The notes: a model not told the origin generated them from the sequence alone. A DNA stretch of 57,914 bases from Candidatus Binatia bacterium (GCA_036504975.1 DASXUF010000146.1:1-57914); one strand, 5' to 3'; shown: positions 24,944 to 33,450, numbered from the stretch's first letter. Made by a program: numbers and translations.

Positions 24944-26224
24944 ATGAGACGCGCGGTTACTCGGCGGCAATTTCTAAAACTCGCGGGCGCCGCGTCCCTG
25001 GCGCTGGCGCACACGCACCGAGCAGACGCGGCGGCGGCTTCTCTTGCTTTCAGCCCTGCGGCGTTCGACGCAACCCAGGATTCCGTGCTGATTTGGGCGC
25101 GCGGCGACGGCGGCGCCCGCATACGGGTGGATTTCGGAGAAGAGGGTGCATCGCAGCTTACCGCCGGACCCGTTGCGGATTTGACCAGTGACACCGATTA
25201 CTGCGCGACAATACCCCTGACTCATCTGGCACCGGGCAAGAGGTGGAGTTACCATATTATGGATGCAGCTTCGGGCAAACCTCTGTCCGAGCCTTGCCGC
25301 TTCAAGACCGCGCCGAGCAGCGCCGCGCCTTTTACCTTCGCCTTCAGCGCCGACATGGAAGACAGCTATCAACCGTTCAAGCTGTTCGACGTCATCGACA
25401 GCAAGCAGCCGGACTTCCTCTTGCTCCTGGGCGACCTCATCTATGCCGACCATCCGAAAAAGAGTTTTATTCCCTCGGTTGCTTATTATCGGATCAAACA
25501 CGCCGCGAACCGGAAGGACCGGCATTTACAGAATTTCTTGTCCCGATACGCGACGTATGCCATTTGGGACGATCACGAGACGGAAAACAACGCCAATAGC
25601 CTGAACCCGAATATGGGAAAAGCCTTGCAAGTTTACAAAGAATACTGGCCGTGCAAAGCGGTGGACGCTAACGCACTGTACCGGCAGTTCGCGTGGGCGG
25701 GAGTCGATTTCTTTATTCTCGATACGCGGCGGTTTCGCAGCCGGCAAAAGATGCCCGAGGGCCCTGAGAAGACCATGCTCGGCGCAGCGCAGAAAAACTG
25801 GTTCAAGGAGAATCTCAAATCTTCGAAGGCGCCGTTCAAGTTCGTCGTTACATCGGTGCCGTTTCAGGGCGGGGGCGCGGATAGCTGGGGGTCTTACAAA
25901 ACTGAACGCGACGAGATCGCGCGATTTATTCGCAGCGAAAAAATCGGCGGCGTTATTTTTCTCACCGGCGCCTACCATCTGGCGCGAGACTGGAGCAACG
26001 CCAAAACCGGACTGCGCGAGTTCATGGCCGGGCCGATCGCATCGTTCACTCATTATAAAAAGAATCCCGACGCCCGTGCGCGCTACGAAAAGGCCGGGAC
26101 CTTTCATTACGGCGACGGCTACAACTTCGGCTTGTGGCGCGTCGATTCCGCCGCCGGCAAAGCTAGGCTGGACTTCATCGGCGCCGCCGGCCAGACGCTG
26201 TTTCAGACGGAAGTGACCGCGTAA
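24944..26224 (+). CDS. Tat-exported PhoD-like phosphatase/phosphodiesterase
   Basis: 426 residues. Twin-arginine signal TRRQFLKLAGAA with a following A-rich hydrophobic stretch to about residue 30, so export folded to the periplasm. Calcineurin-like PhoD domain: LLLGDLIYADH (metal Asp), IWDDHETENN and the later HLARD. In the canonical final motif GDxH the aspartate is alanine (LTGAYHLA), so metal binding may be altered. PhoD enzymes cleave phosphodiesters under phosphate limitation. No phosphate regulation site is seen upstream. It stands alone in its direction. Confidence 0.88.
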   Translation: MRRAVTRRQFLKLAGAASLALAHTHRADAAAASLAFSPAAFDATQDSVLIWARGDGGARIRVDFGEEGASQLTAGPVADLTSDTDYCATIPLTHLAPGKRWSYHIMDAASGKPLSEPCRFKTAPSSAAPFTFAFSADMEDSYQPFKLFDVIDSKQPDFLLLLGDLIYADHPKKSFIPSVAYYRIKHAANRKDRHLQNFLSRYATYAIWDDHETENNANSLNPNMGKALQVYKEYWPCKAVDANALYRQFAWAGVDFFILDTRRFRSRQKMPEGPEKTMLGAAQKNWFKENLKSSKAPFKFVVTSVPFQGGGADSWGSYKTERDEIARFIRSEKIGGVIFLTGAYHLARDWSNAKTGLREFMAGPIASFTHYKKNPDARARYEKAGTFHYGDGYNFGLWRVDSAAGKARLDFIGAAGQTLFQTEVTA

Positions 26225-26236
26225 TCGACACGAGCT

Positions 26237-26279
26237 CCGCCTCAACGATCGAATTGAGGCGGTACTTGGAGGCCTCCAA
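26237..26279 (+). promoter_or_regulatory. Two adjacent dyads over the ribosome-binding site of the next gene
   Basis: CCGCCTCAA (26237-26245) pairs with TTGAGGCGG (26254-26262), and the 14-bp perfect palindrome TTGGAGGCCTCCAA (26266-26279) abuts the ATG at 26280. The only Shine-Dalgarno, GGAGG, lies inside the palindrome, so folding would hide it. Operator or translational control is inferred. There is no T-run, so not a terminator. Confidence 0.5.
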
Positions 26280-26981
26280 ATGTCAAACGAGACTGTAGCG
26301 AATAGTCAAATGACCGAGTCGGAAAGACTCGACCTCGAAAAGCGCCGCCTGGAATGTGAAAAACTGCGCGTGGAGATTGCGCAGGTATCCTATCCCTGGT
26401 GGAAACGCGCGGGATATATCGGAAGCCTTGTGCCGATCGTCATCGCATTGGTCGGGTTTCTTTCGGCGTTCGCCAGCGGCTATTTCGATACGGAGCGCAA
26501 AAATCTGAAGACAGAGATCGACGGCCTAACGCTCAAGAGGGATCAATTGGCGGCGGCGAATGAGGAGATCCAGAAAAAGATCGACGACTCGTATCTCAAA
26601 CTAAAGCTCGCAAGCAGCGAGGCCCGATACGCTCTCAGTCTCATCAGCAGTATGGCGATTCGGAAGGAAATGGTCGCCAACATAGAATCCTCGCTCGCGG
26701 CAATGTCGCCTAAAACGGCCGAGCCGGTGCGGGAGGTGCTGGGCATGTATGGTCTCGCTAACGAGCTAGTGAAGACGACGGAAAAAGATCTGGAAGAGTT
26801 GGAAAAAAATCTCCGCGCGATCCCGGCGTCGAAATGGGTGGTGGAATTAAAAGCTACGCTCAAGGGAATGTTCCTTCCGGGCAAGGCCTTGTTAGAAGCG
26901 CCGGACGGCAGATTTTATGATCCGTACGAGCGCCGGTATTACGATAAGGACGAATTTTCCAAGAGAAAAGCTGGCAAGTAA
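26280..26981 (+). CDS. Membrane-anchored coiled-coil protein of unknown function
   Basis: 233 residues. Polar N-terminal helix (TESERLDLEKRRLECEKLRVEIAQV), a membrane span about residues 43-65 (AGYIGSLVPIVIALVGFL), then a long coiled coil (about 70-115, LKTEIDGLTLKRDQLAAANEEIQK) and a mostly helical C-terminal part ending DGRFYDPYERRYYDKDEFS. One span with charged helices on either side suggests a scaffold or sensor in the inner membrane. No family recognised. Start ATG follows the palindrome described above; next gene begins 39 bases on. Confidence 0.85.
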   Translation: MSNETVANSQMTESERLDLEKRRLECEKLRVEIAQVSYPWWKRAGYIGSLVPIVIALVGFLSAFASGYFDTERKNLKTEIDGLTLKRDQLAAANEEIQKKIDDSYLKLKLASSEARYALSLISSMAIRKEMVANIESSLAAMSPKTAEPVREVLGMYGLANELVKTTEKDLEELEKNLRAIPASKWVVELKATLKGMFLPGKALLEAPDGRFYDPYERRYYDKDEFSKRKAGK

Positions 26982-27020
26982 TCGACCTCACGCTTAACTT
27001 TACGCCGAGAGGTAACGGCC

Positions 27021-27914
27021 ATGAGTCGCGTCGCTACATTCGTAATTACGGTATCGGCATGTCTATGGGTGTTCTCTTCGATAGCGGTAGCGCAGGAGTA
27101 CGAGATCCGGTTGTCGGGCCAAGCCAAGACAGGCGAGAAGTACAAATTATCGACGACGGTCAGCTACGCAGAAAAGAGCACCCTATTCTCCGACGGCTCA
27201 CCGGTAAAAGACAAAAAAGAAGAGTTTACACTCGAGCTCGTCTCGTCCGTCATCGTCCTTGAAACTAGCGAACGTGGAAAATTGAGAAAGAGCGCCATCG
27301 TGATCGAGAAATGCGTCATGACGACCGGCGGTCGAATCGAGTCACTGATCACTCCCGGACTCGTCGTCATGGCCGCGCGGGAAGGAAAACAGACCGTGTA
27401 TAAGATAAAAGACGCGCCGGTCGATGCGAGGACCGCAAAGGCGCTCCGCATGTCGATATCGTTTTATGCCGGCGAATACAGCGACGACGATATATTTGGA
27501 ACGCGCGAAAAAAAGGGGGTAGGCGACACCTGGCCCGTCAACGCCGCTATGTTCGCAGACGCGATGAACGAAGTGTTTGCCGTATCGATCAAACACGAGG
27601 ATATATCCGGGACCATGAACTTAGAGCAGGTAGTCAAGGATAGACTACACGACTACTTCCTTATCAAAGGATGGCTCGATATAGCGAAGTTTGCGGTTCC
27701 GTTGCCGCAAGCATTTAGGTTAGATGAGGGACAACTAAAAGTCGCCTTCTCGGGTAAATATCCAATCGATCACGTTCGCGGCCTTTGGGAAGCTTCGCAG
27801 ATCGCGAACATGTCGTTTACTGCGATCCGCCCTTCCGATTCGAAACTGGCGCAAATGAAGTTGGAAGGGGCCGTGGCAGTCAGCCGGATCTCGCACATTG
27901 AACGATTGGAATAA
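27021..27914 (+). CDS. Secreted protein of unknown function
   Basis: 297 residues with an N-terminal signal peptide (MSRVATFVITVSACLWVFSSIAVAQ, cleavage after AVAQ). The mature part alternates strands (YKLSTTVSYAEKSTLF, FTLELVSSVIVLE, DYFLIKGWLDIAKF), typical of a beta-rich periplasmic or surface domain. It has no cysteine-rich or catalytic motif I can identify. Base composition is less GC-rich than its neighbours, a possible sign of transfer. It is 39 bases behind the coiled-coil protein, which may be its partner. Confidence 0.8.
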   Translation: MSRVATFVITVSACLWVFSSIAVAQEYEIRLSGQAKTGEKYKLSTTVSYAEKSTLFSDGSPVKDKKEEFTLELVSSVIVLETSERGKLRKSAIVIEKCVMTTGGRIESLITPGLVVMAAREGKQTVYKIKDAPVDARTAKALRMSISFYAGEYSDDDIFGTREKKGVGDTWPVNAAMFADAMNEVFAVSIKHEDISGTMNLEQVVKDRLHDYFLIKGWLDIAKFAVPLPQAFRLDEGQLKVAFSGKYPIDHVRGLWEASQIANMSFTAIRPSDSKLAQMKLEGAVAVSRISHIERLE

Positions 27915-27976
27915 AAAGCCTGCATATCGCCTTTGGCAGTTCCCGACTATGGATCTGCTGTTGTTGTCCGCAGCTG

Positions 27977-28102
27977 TTGGAGGAGCTAACGCCGGATCCA
28001 CATGCCGACGTTTTATATTTGTGCGACACGACCATCTGTCCGGTCTGCGGAGCGAAATTTGCCATCGTGCCGGCACTCAAAGCCCAGCGGGACGCAAGCT
28101 AA
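27977..28102 (+). CDS. Possible 41-residue zinc-knuckle peptide or gene remnant
   Basis: A frame open from a TTG reads LEELTPDPHADVLYLCDTT followed by CPVCGAKFAIVPALKAQR and stops at TAA. The C-D-x3-C-P-V-C-G core looks like a zinc ribbon half-site. The frame remains open upstream without ATG, so it may be the end of a degraded gene. Another frame over the same bases (27898-28119) has no such pattern. Nothing else is visible between 27915 and 28202. Confidence 0.3.
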   Translation: MEELTPDPHADVLYLCDTTICPVCGAKFAIVPALKAQRDAS

Positions 28103-28202
28103 TTCCGCATCCCGACTGAACTTTTACGCCGTTCTCGGTTTGACACTCCGACTCTCTCGCAGTAAATTTCGATTAGCTGAAGCCGGACGGAAGGAGAGAG
28201 CG

Positions 28203-29051
28203 ATGCTGCGATCGATCGGGTTGACCCAGACGCACATGGAGTGTCGGAATCTGAAAGACAGCGTGCCGGTGCTGACCGATTTGCTCGCGTTCGAAAGACT
28301 GAGCGAGCGGCCGGGCCAGGTGACGCTAAAGCACCCCAACACGGCGTGGCTGCTGACGGTCCACGAAGCGCCGGATGCGCCGGCGAAGCAGATGCACAAT
28401 CATTGGGGCGTGCGCGTCAACACGACAGAGGAGGTGGACGCGGCGTACGAGTATCTCACGGCGAACAAAGACAAATACAAGATCGATCAGATCGGGAAGC
28501 CGACGTACAATCACGGCTCTTACTCGCTCTATTTTCTCGAGCCCGGCACGAACGGCTGGGAGATCGAATGCTACGCCGAGGCGCTGCGCAACGAAGCGTG
28601 GAAGACGAGAGTCGGCGGCGTGCGCGCGCCGCACTGGGACCAGCCGATGCCGCAGGAGCGCTTTCCGGGAAGGGGATATGTGCCGCAGGGATTTACGCAC
28701 GGAACTCTCGCCACAGGCGACATGAAAAGATCCTGGGAGTTTTACGATAAAGCGCTGGGGTTGGAAGTTCATCAGGCCACCCCCAACGTGGTTTACGTGA
28801 AGCATCCCAAGACCAAGCCGTACGTCGTCTGCGCCATGCGCCAGGACTGGAAAACCTTTTCGCCAAATTTCCGCTTCACTATCACTCTGGAGTCCAAAGA
28901 CGCCGTCGATGAAGCGCACCGCGCGTTCGCCGCGTCCGGCAAAGATATCGGCGTCACCAAGCTCGGCGACGTAACGCGCGACGACGCGCGCGCGGCTTTT
29001 CTCCTCTCCGATCCCGACCGCAACTGGTGGGAGATCGCCTCGCCCAATTGA
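28203..29051 (+). CDS. VOC-family (glyoxalase/extradiol dioxygenase-like) protein, two domains
   Basis: 282 residues from the ATG with GGAAGGAGAG upstream; a longer reading of the frame runs into non-coding sequence. Two beta-alpha-beta-beta-beta modules: first starts TQTHMECRNLKDSVPVLTD, second GFTHGTLATGDMKRSWEFYD. Metal-type histidines and glutamates are visible as H-H-W-G-V-R-V, GWEIECYAE and NWWEIAS. Such proteins open rings or isomerise with iron or other divalent metal. The stop shares one base with the start of the FMN oxidase gene, so the two are coupled and likely form one catabolic step pair. Confidence 0.9.
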   Translation: MLRSIGLTQTHMECRNLKDSVPVLTDLLAFERLSERPGQVTLKHPNTAWLLTVHEAPDAPAKQMHNHWGVRVNTTEEVDAAYEYLTANKDKYKIDQIGKPTYNHGSYSLYFLEPGTNGWEIECYAEALRNEAWKTRVGGVRAPHWDQPMPQERFPGRGYVPQGFTHGTLATGDMKRSWEFYDKALGLEVHQATPNVVYVKHPKTKPYVVCAMRQDWKTFSPNFRFTITLESKDAVDEAHRAFAASGKDIGVTKLGDVTRDDARAAFLLSDPDRNWWEIASPN

Positions 29052-30085
29052 TGGCGCCGCCGGAAAAACAGCTCAAGGAGATGGGTCTCCGCGAGATCCG
29101 CGCGCTCGCGCGAACGCGAATGCCCGCCGAAGCCTGGAATCATTTCATCGGCGCCGCCGAAAGCGGAGCGACGCTCAGGAGAAACCAGAAAGCGCTCGGC
29201 CGTTTTCTCTTCCGCCAGAAAATTTTCCACGACATCACCAACCCCGACACTGCCATCGATCTTTTTGGCCGCAAGCTGCCGATTCCGGCGGCGATTGCGC
29301 CGGTCGGAAGCTTCAGCCTCATCAGCGACGACGCCGAGCGCCAGGTGGCCGAGGCCGCGGGCCATAGCGGCGTCATGATGTTCGTCAGCCACGCGGCCAA
29401 ACCCACCGTGCGCGATTGGTCGCAATTTACTTCGGCGCCGCTCGTTTTCATGGGCTATTTGAGCCGGGGCAGGGAAGCCGTTCTGGATCAAGCCAAACAA
29501 GCGGAAGATCTCGGCTTCGCGGCGGTCGGCATCACCATGGACGTGGTTCAGCCCGTCAAGCTCGGCGACCGGGTTCCGCTCTCGACGAAGGACGGCAAGC
29601 CGCGACGCGGGCAGAGCGCTTCAACCACGGACATCGAGTGGCTCAAGAAAAACGTCTCTCTCCCCGTCGTGATCAAAGGCATCATGGGGGCAGGCGACGC
29701 GCGCGCCGCCGTGAACGCGGGAGCGGACGCGCTGATCGTATCGAATCACGGCGGCCGGATTCTCGATTTCAATCGCGCCGCGATCGAGGTGCTGCCTGAA
29801 GTGCTCGACGCCGTGGGAAAAGAAGTCGCCGTCCTGCTCGACAGCGGAATTCGCAGCGGCGGCGACGTCGTGAAAGCAATTGCGCTCGGGGCCAAGGCGG
29901 TCCTCATCGGCCGGCCGATCGGTTGGGGCGTCGGCGCGGCGGGCGCCGAAGGCGTCGAGCGCGTGATCGACGTGCTTTCGGAAGAAATCCGCCGCGTCCT
30001 CATCATGACCGGCACGCCCTCGATCCGCGACGTGAGCCAGAGCATTCTAATCCATGAGCAAGCCGCCGGGGGAATCCTGTCCTAA
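29051..30085 (+). CDS. FMN-dependent alpha-hydroxy acid dehydrogenase (lactate dehydrogenase/glycolate oxidase type)
   Basis: 344 residues from the ATG at 29051, which overlaps the preceding stop; a GTG eight codons upstream is possible. TIM barrel with ALARTRMPAEAWNHFIGAAE at the start, active-site LIVSNHGGR (histidine base), and the FMN phosphate loop LLDSGIRSGGDVVKAIALGA. Oxidises a 2-hydroxy acid to the 2-oxo acid in the cytosol. Coupled to the VOC gene, followed by lemA after 13 bases. Whether its substrate comes from the VOC protein is unknown. Confidence 0.93.
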   Translation: MAPPEKQLKEMGLREIRALARTRMPAEAWNHFIGAAESGATLRRNQKALGRFLFRQKIFHDITNPDTAIDLFGRKLPIPAAIAPVGSFSLISDDAERQVAEAAGHSGVMMFVSHAAKPTVRDWSQFTSAPLVFMGYLSRGREAVLDQAKQAEDLGFAAVGITMDVVQPVKLGDRVPLSTKDGKPRRGQSASTTDIEWLKKNVSLPVVIKGIMGAGDARAAVNAGADALIVSNHGGRILDFNRAAIEVLPEVLDAVGKEVAVLLDSGIRSGGDVVKAIALGAKAVLIGRPIGWGVGAAGAEGVERVIDVLSEEIRRVLIMTGTPSIRDVSQSILIHEQAAGGILS

Positions 30086-30098
30086 GAAGGGAGCAGCT

Positions 30099-30656
30099 AT
30101 GGAGTGGGTCGTCCTGGGAATTCTCATCCTCGCCGTCTTCTGGGTCATCTGGACGTATAATTTTCTCGTCGGTCTACGCCACCGCATTCAGAACGCGTGG
30201 AAGCAGATCGACGTGCAGCTCAAGCGCCGGCACGATCTGATTCCCAACCTCGTCGAGTCGGTGAAGGGCTACATGAAATACGAGCAGCAGACGCTGGAGA
30301 AGGTGATGGAGGCGAGAAGCAAGGCGGTGGGATCGACCGGCGTCAAGGAGAGCGCCGCGGCGGAGAACGCGCTCACGCAATCGCTGGGAAAAATCTTCGC
30401 CCTGATGGAGAACTATCCGGACTTGAAGGCCAACGACAACGTGCTCAAGTTGCAGGAAGAGCTGACCACGACGGAAAACCAGATCGCCTTCGCGCGCCAG
30501 TATTACAACGACCTCGTGATGCGCTTCAATATGAAGCAGGAGGTTTTCCCGGCGAGCCTGGTGGCGGCCTTCTTCAACTTCAAGCCGGGCGAATTTTTCG
30601 CCGTGCCGGAAGGCGAGAAGGCCACGCCGCGCGTGGATCTGTCGCTGCCGGCATAG
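30099..30656 (+). CDS. lemA: LemA family protein
   Basis: 185 residues from the ATG with AAGGGAG upstream; a longer frame is not credible. One N-terminal membrane helix (VVLGILILAVFWVIWTYNFLVGL) then coiled helices with the conserved NAWKQIDVQLKRRHDLIPNLVE signature and QEELTTTENQIAFARQYYND. LemA proteins face the periplasm and are commonly encoded with M48 proteases; here the protease gene follows 195 bases away. Role in envelope quality control is inferred from this pairing. Confidence 0.95.
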   Translation: MEWVVLGILILAVFWVIWTYNFLVGLRHRIQNAWKQIDVQLKRRHDLIPNLVESVKGYMKYEQQTLEKVMEARSKAVGSTGVKESAAAENALTQSLGKIFALMENYPDLKANDNVLKLQEELTTTENQIAFARQYYNDLVMRFNMKQEVFPASLVAAFFNFKPGEFFAVPEGEKATPRVDLSLPA

Positions 30657-30674
30657 TATGTTTTTGAAACAGCC

Positions 30675-30765
30675 TCCGTTCACCCTTCGACCCTTCGAGG
30701 GGCCTCAGGGCTGGCCCCCTCGACAGCCTTTAGTCCCGAGCCTGTCGAGGGGTCAGGGCGAACGG
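30675..30765. repeat. REP-like palindrome
   Basis: CCGTTCACCCTTCGACCC at one end and GGTCAGGGCGAACGG at the other form an inverted repeat about 90 bp long; the inside repeats CCTTCGAGG and CCTGTCGAGG. It belongs to the family with core CTTCGACAAGCTCAG seen repeatedly in this window. Confidence 0.7.
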
Positions 30766-30792
30766 ATCAATATTGAAATGCTACGAGAAGAT

Positions 30793-30822
30793 CCGTTCAT
30801 GCTGAGCCTCGTCGAAGCATGA
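30793..30822. repeat. REP-like palindrome half-copy
   Basis: CCGTTCATGCTGAGCCTCGTCGAAGCATGA is the common core of the family (arms ATGCT and AGCAT around GAGC-GTCG), directly upstream of the M48 gene. Confidence 0.65.
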
Positions 30823-30851
30823 GGAAGACTTTTTCAGCGACCCGCTAGCCA

Positions 30852-31838
30852 ATGGCGTTCTCGGAAGATTTTTTCGAGCGCCAGGCCCATAACCGCCGGA
30901 CCAGTATCTTCATCGTCGTCGTCTTCTTTCTCTTTTTTCTTTTCATCGGATTCTCGGTCGATCGGCTCTATCTCGACGTCGTCACACCGGGCGGTCTTGT
31001 GCTGCCCGTCGCCACGGTCGCGGCTCTGGTACTCGCCACGGGCATCTCGCTCATGTCTTATTATCACGGCGGCGAGCTGATTCTGCGCTCGCTTGGTGCG
31101 GAGGGCCTGGATCTGCAATTGCCCGAGCATCGCGAGCTACGGAACATCGTGACGGAGATGGCGCTCGCGTCGGGATCTCCCATGCCGAAAATCCATGTGA
31201 TCTTCGATCCCGCGCCGAATGCTTTCGCCACCGGCAGGGACGAGCTTCACGCCTCGATCTGCGTCACGACCGGCCTGCTCGCGATCCTCGACCGCGAGGA
31301 AACTCAAGGCGTGATCGCGCACGAGCTGGCGCACATCCGCAATCGCGACACGCTGCTCATGGTGCTGGTGAGCGTTCTCTTGGGCGGCATCGTGCTGCTT
31401 TCCGATTGGGCGCAGAGGACTTTTTATAGCTCGCGGACGCGCAATCGTCTCGCCAGCGGGAGCGCGCTGCTGGCGATACCAGCGCTGCTCTTGATCGTTT
31501 TGTCGCCGCTGATGTCGCGGCTGCTCGCGATGGCGGTGTCGCGCCAGAGGGAGTATCTGGCCGACGCCGGCGCGGCCGAGTGCACGCGCAACCCGCGCGG
31601 ACTAGCGCGGGCGCTGGAGAAGATCCGCGACGCCGCGCTGCCGTTCAGCCGCGCGAGCCGCGGCACGGCGCATTTATTCTTTGTCAGCCCGCTCAAGCGG
31701 AGCGTGAACGAGCGCGAGGGAAGGTTCGCCGATCTCCTCAGCACGCATCCCCCGATCAACCGGCGGATCATGCTGCTGAATGCGATGGCGGGTGCGCAGA
31801 ACCCTCACCCTTCCCTCTCCCTAAAAGGGCGAGGGTGA
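30852..31838 (+). CDS. M48-family zinc metalloprotease (HtpX-like)
   Basis: 328 residues. Two N-terminal membrane spans (about 18-38 and 50-70), then the catalytic HELAH motif (157-161, in VIAHELAHIRNRD) with the third ligand in the SRQREYLADAGAAE segment. Further hydrophobic helices lie between 165 and 230. Protease of misfolded inner-membrane proteins, with LemA encoded upstream. The last about 13 residues (QNPHPSLSLKGRG) are translated from the palindromic repeat at 31798-31902, so the original C-terminus has been extended or replaced. Confidence 0.93.
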   Translation: MAFSEDFFERQAHNRRTSIFIVVVFFLFFLFIGFSVDRLYLDVVTPGGLVLPVATVAALVLATGISLMSYYHGGELILRSLGAEGLDLQLPEHRELRNIVTEMALASGSPMPKIHVIFDPAPNAFATGRDELHASICVTTGLLAILDREETQGVIAHELAHIRNRDTLLMVLVSVLLGGIVLLSDWAQRTFYSSRTRNRLASGSALLAIPALLLIVLSPLMSRLLAMAVSRQREYLADAGAAECTRNPRGLARALEKIRDAALPFSRASRGTAHLFFVSPLKRSVNEREGRFADLLSTHPPINRRIMLLNAMAGAQNPHPSLSLKGRG

Positions 31839-31902
31839 AGGATGAGAGCTGAAAGAGCACTTTCCTCTCCCTGGAAGGGAGAGGATTAAGGTGAGGGTCG
31901 AA
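31798..31902. repeat. Palindromic CCCTCACCCT-type repeats
   Basis: CCTCACCCTTCCCTCTCC pairs imperfectly with GGGCGAGGGTGAAGG; a second pair, CCTCTCCCT with AGGGAGAGG, follows. The first copy overlaps the end of the protease gene. Confidence 0.6.
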
Positions 31903-31920
31903 GGGTAAAATATTGAAGCG

Positions 31921-32496
31921 ATGAGTATGATTCGTTGTCCCGCGTGTAAGACCGAGATGAAACAGGTCTCGGCGCGGGCCAATCCGGGAACGCTGATCCT
32001 GTTGGACCAGTGCGGGCAGTGCGGGGGCATCTGGTGCGACAAGTGGGAGCTGTTCCCGATCGCTCCCGAAGAAGCGCCGCGCGTCGAGCTACTCGATGAC
32101 GCCCTGCTCAAAAGTCCGGTCGCGCTCGCGGCCGAGCCTCCCTACTGTCCGCGCTGCACGGAGCGTCTACAGTTTTTTCACGATCCGCTGCTGCCGCGGG
32201 AAATCCAACTCCAGCGCTGCCGGAGGTGCGAGGGGATCTGGCTCAACCGCGGGCAGTTCAGCCGCTATAAAGATTTTCAGCGGAAAACACGGCTTGAGAA
32301 GATGCCGGACGAAGAGCGCCTCCGGCAACTGACGAGCCGCGCCCAGGATCCGCGCGCCTGGGTCGCGACGGGCACGCAAGGCATTTTCGCCTACTCGCAG
32401 CCGCTTCCGGAGACCGACGACTTGGGTTCCAATATGCGCCGCGGAGTTTTCTGGCTGATTTTGCAAACGCTCCTACGCCTAGCGCTCGGTTTTTGA
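31921..32496 (+). CDS. Zinc-ribbon (zf-TFIIB type) protein with C-terminal helix
   Basis: 191 residues. Two zinc-binding modules: CPACKTEM with CGQCGGIWCDKWE (residues 5-45), and CPRCTERL with CRRCEGIWLNRGQ (about 75-110), the pattern of zf-TFIIB ribbons. A hydrophobic C-terminal helix (GVFWLILQTLLRLALGF) could anchor it to the membrane. Likely a small structural or regulatory adaptor; no DNA-binding evidence. It follows the M48 gene by about 80 bases, and palindromic copy B follows it. Confidence 0.88.
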   Translation: MSMIRCPACKTEMKQVSARANPGTLILLDQCGQCGGIWCDKWELFPIAPEEAPRVELLDDALLKSPVALAAEPPYCPRCTERLQFFHDPLLPREIQLQRCRRCEGIWLNRGQFSRYKDFQRKTRLEKMPDEERLRQLTSRAQDPRAWVATGTQGIFAYSQPLPETDDLGSNMRRGVFWLILQTLLRLALGF

Positions 32497-32524
32497 CCGG
32501 GCGTGAAAGCGCCCACGACCGTCA

Positions 32525-32660
32525 GCCCGCCCGGGGGTCTCTCTCCGGGCCGATGCGATACGTCCGAGTAACGCGGCACGAGAGTGCTAAGAAAAATTCT
32601 CAAGTACGCTTGTTGCACCTCGTCCTACGCATCGGCCCTTCGAGAAACCCCCGGGCGGGC
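32525..32660. repeat. Palindromic element, copy B
   Basis: Arms 32525-32555 and 32628-32660 pair through GCCCGCCCGGGGG then, after a small internal loop, GGGCCGATGCG. Internal blocks CGATACG, TACGCTTG and CTCGTCC are shared with copy A at 23414-23503 while spacers differ in length. The base pair next to GGGCC is G-C here instead of T-A. Confidence 0.7.
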
Positions 32661-32770
32661 GGTTATGATGGTTGTGCTCGGTGCGCGTCGCGTCAACCTA
32701 TTGAGAAGGGTACGCTTCCACATGTTTCAGCTTTCATCGTTTCCGTTTTCATCTTTGTAACGCGCGGCTA

Positions 32771-32799
32771 TTGACCATTTTCTCCTCGCTCGTTACTCT
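32771..32799 (+). promoter_or_regulatory. Possible sigma-70-type promoter for exbB
   Basis: TTGACC, 17-base spacer, TACTCT, followed 27 bases later by the exbB start. -35 is five of six, -10 three of six. Confidence 0.3.
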
Positions 32800-32825
32800 T
32801 GGGTACTCTATCAAAGAGAGCCGGC

Positions 32826-33449
32826 ATGCAACAGGAACTTAACTTCCTCGAGATCATCCAGCGCGGAGCGCTCACCACTTACCCGCTGATTATTTTATCC
32901 ATCGTCAGCGTGGCCGTTATCCTCGAACGGCTCTGGACGCTGCGCAACGCCGGCGCCGCGACCCAGACGCTTGCAAACTCCATCCTGGATTCGGTCAAGC
33001 ATGGGCGGAAAGATCTGGCGATGGCGCTGTGCAGGCAAAATAATCAATCGGCGGCGTCCCGCGTATTTCTCGCGATCCTCGCGCTCTCCGGCGGCGAGAG
33101 CCTGGAGAAGTCGGCCGCTTTCATGAACGAGGCGATGTTCGAAGAGACGCAGAAGATGAAAAAGAACCTGTGGGTTCTGGGGACGGTCGCGAGCAGCGCG
33201 CCTTTCATCGGTCTCTTGGGCACGGTCATCGGCATCATCAAGTCGTTCGAAAACATGGCCATCGTCGGCACCGGCGGTTTCACCGTGGTCGCGGCGGGAA
33301 TCTCGGAAGCGCTCGTGGCGACGGCGCTGGGTCTCGGCATCGCCATCATCGCCCTGATCTTCTACAACTATTTCCAGGTGCGCATCGGCAACATCAGCGG
33401 CCTCGTGCGCATCCAGGCGATGAAGCTTCTGCAAAGCGTGGTGTCCTGA
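32826..33449 (+). CDS. exbB: ExbB/TolQ/MotA-type proton-channel subunit
   Basis: 207 residues from MQQELNFLEIIQRGAL; an upstream TTG extension is unlikely. Three membrane helices: residues about 15-37, then after a cytoplasmic helical region 105-130, and 150-180. The signature PFIGLLGTVIGIIKSF and the threonine-rich third helix AAGISEALVATALGLGIAI fit the ExbB/TolQ family, which uses proton flow with ExbD/TolR to energise the outer membrane or lipoprotein transport. exbD begins one base after the stop. No TonB, TolA or receptor gene is near. Confidence 0.93.
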   Translation: MQQELNFLEIIQRGALTTYPLIILSIVSVAVILERLWTLRNAGAATQTLANSILDSVKHGRKDLAMALCRQNNQSAASRVFLAILALSGGESLEKSAAFMNEAMFEETQKMKKNLWVLGTVASSAPFIGLLGTVIGIIKSFENMAIVGTGGFTVVAAGISEALVATALGLGIAIIALIFYNYFQVRIGNISGLVRIQAMKLLQSVVS

Positions 33450-33450
33450 C

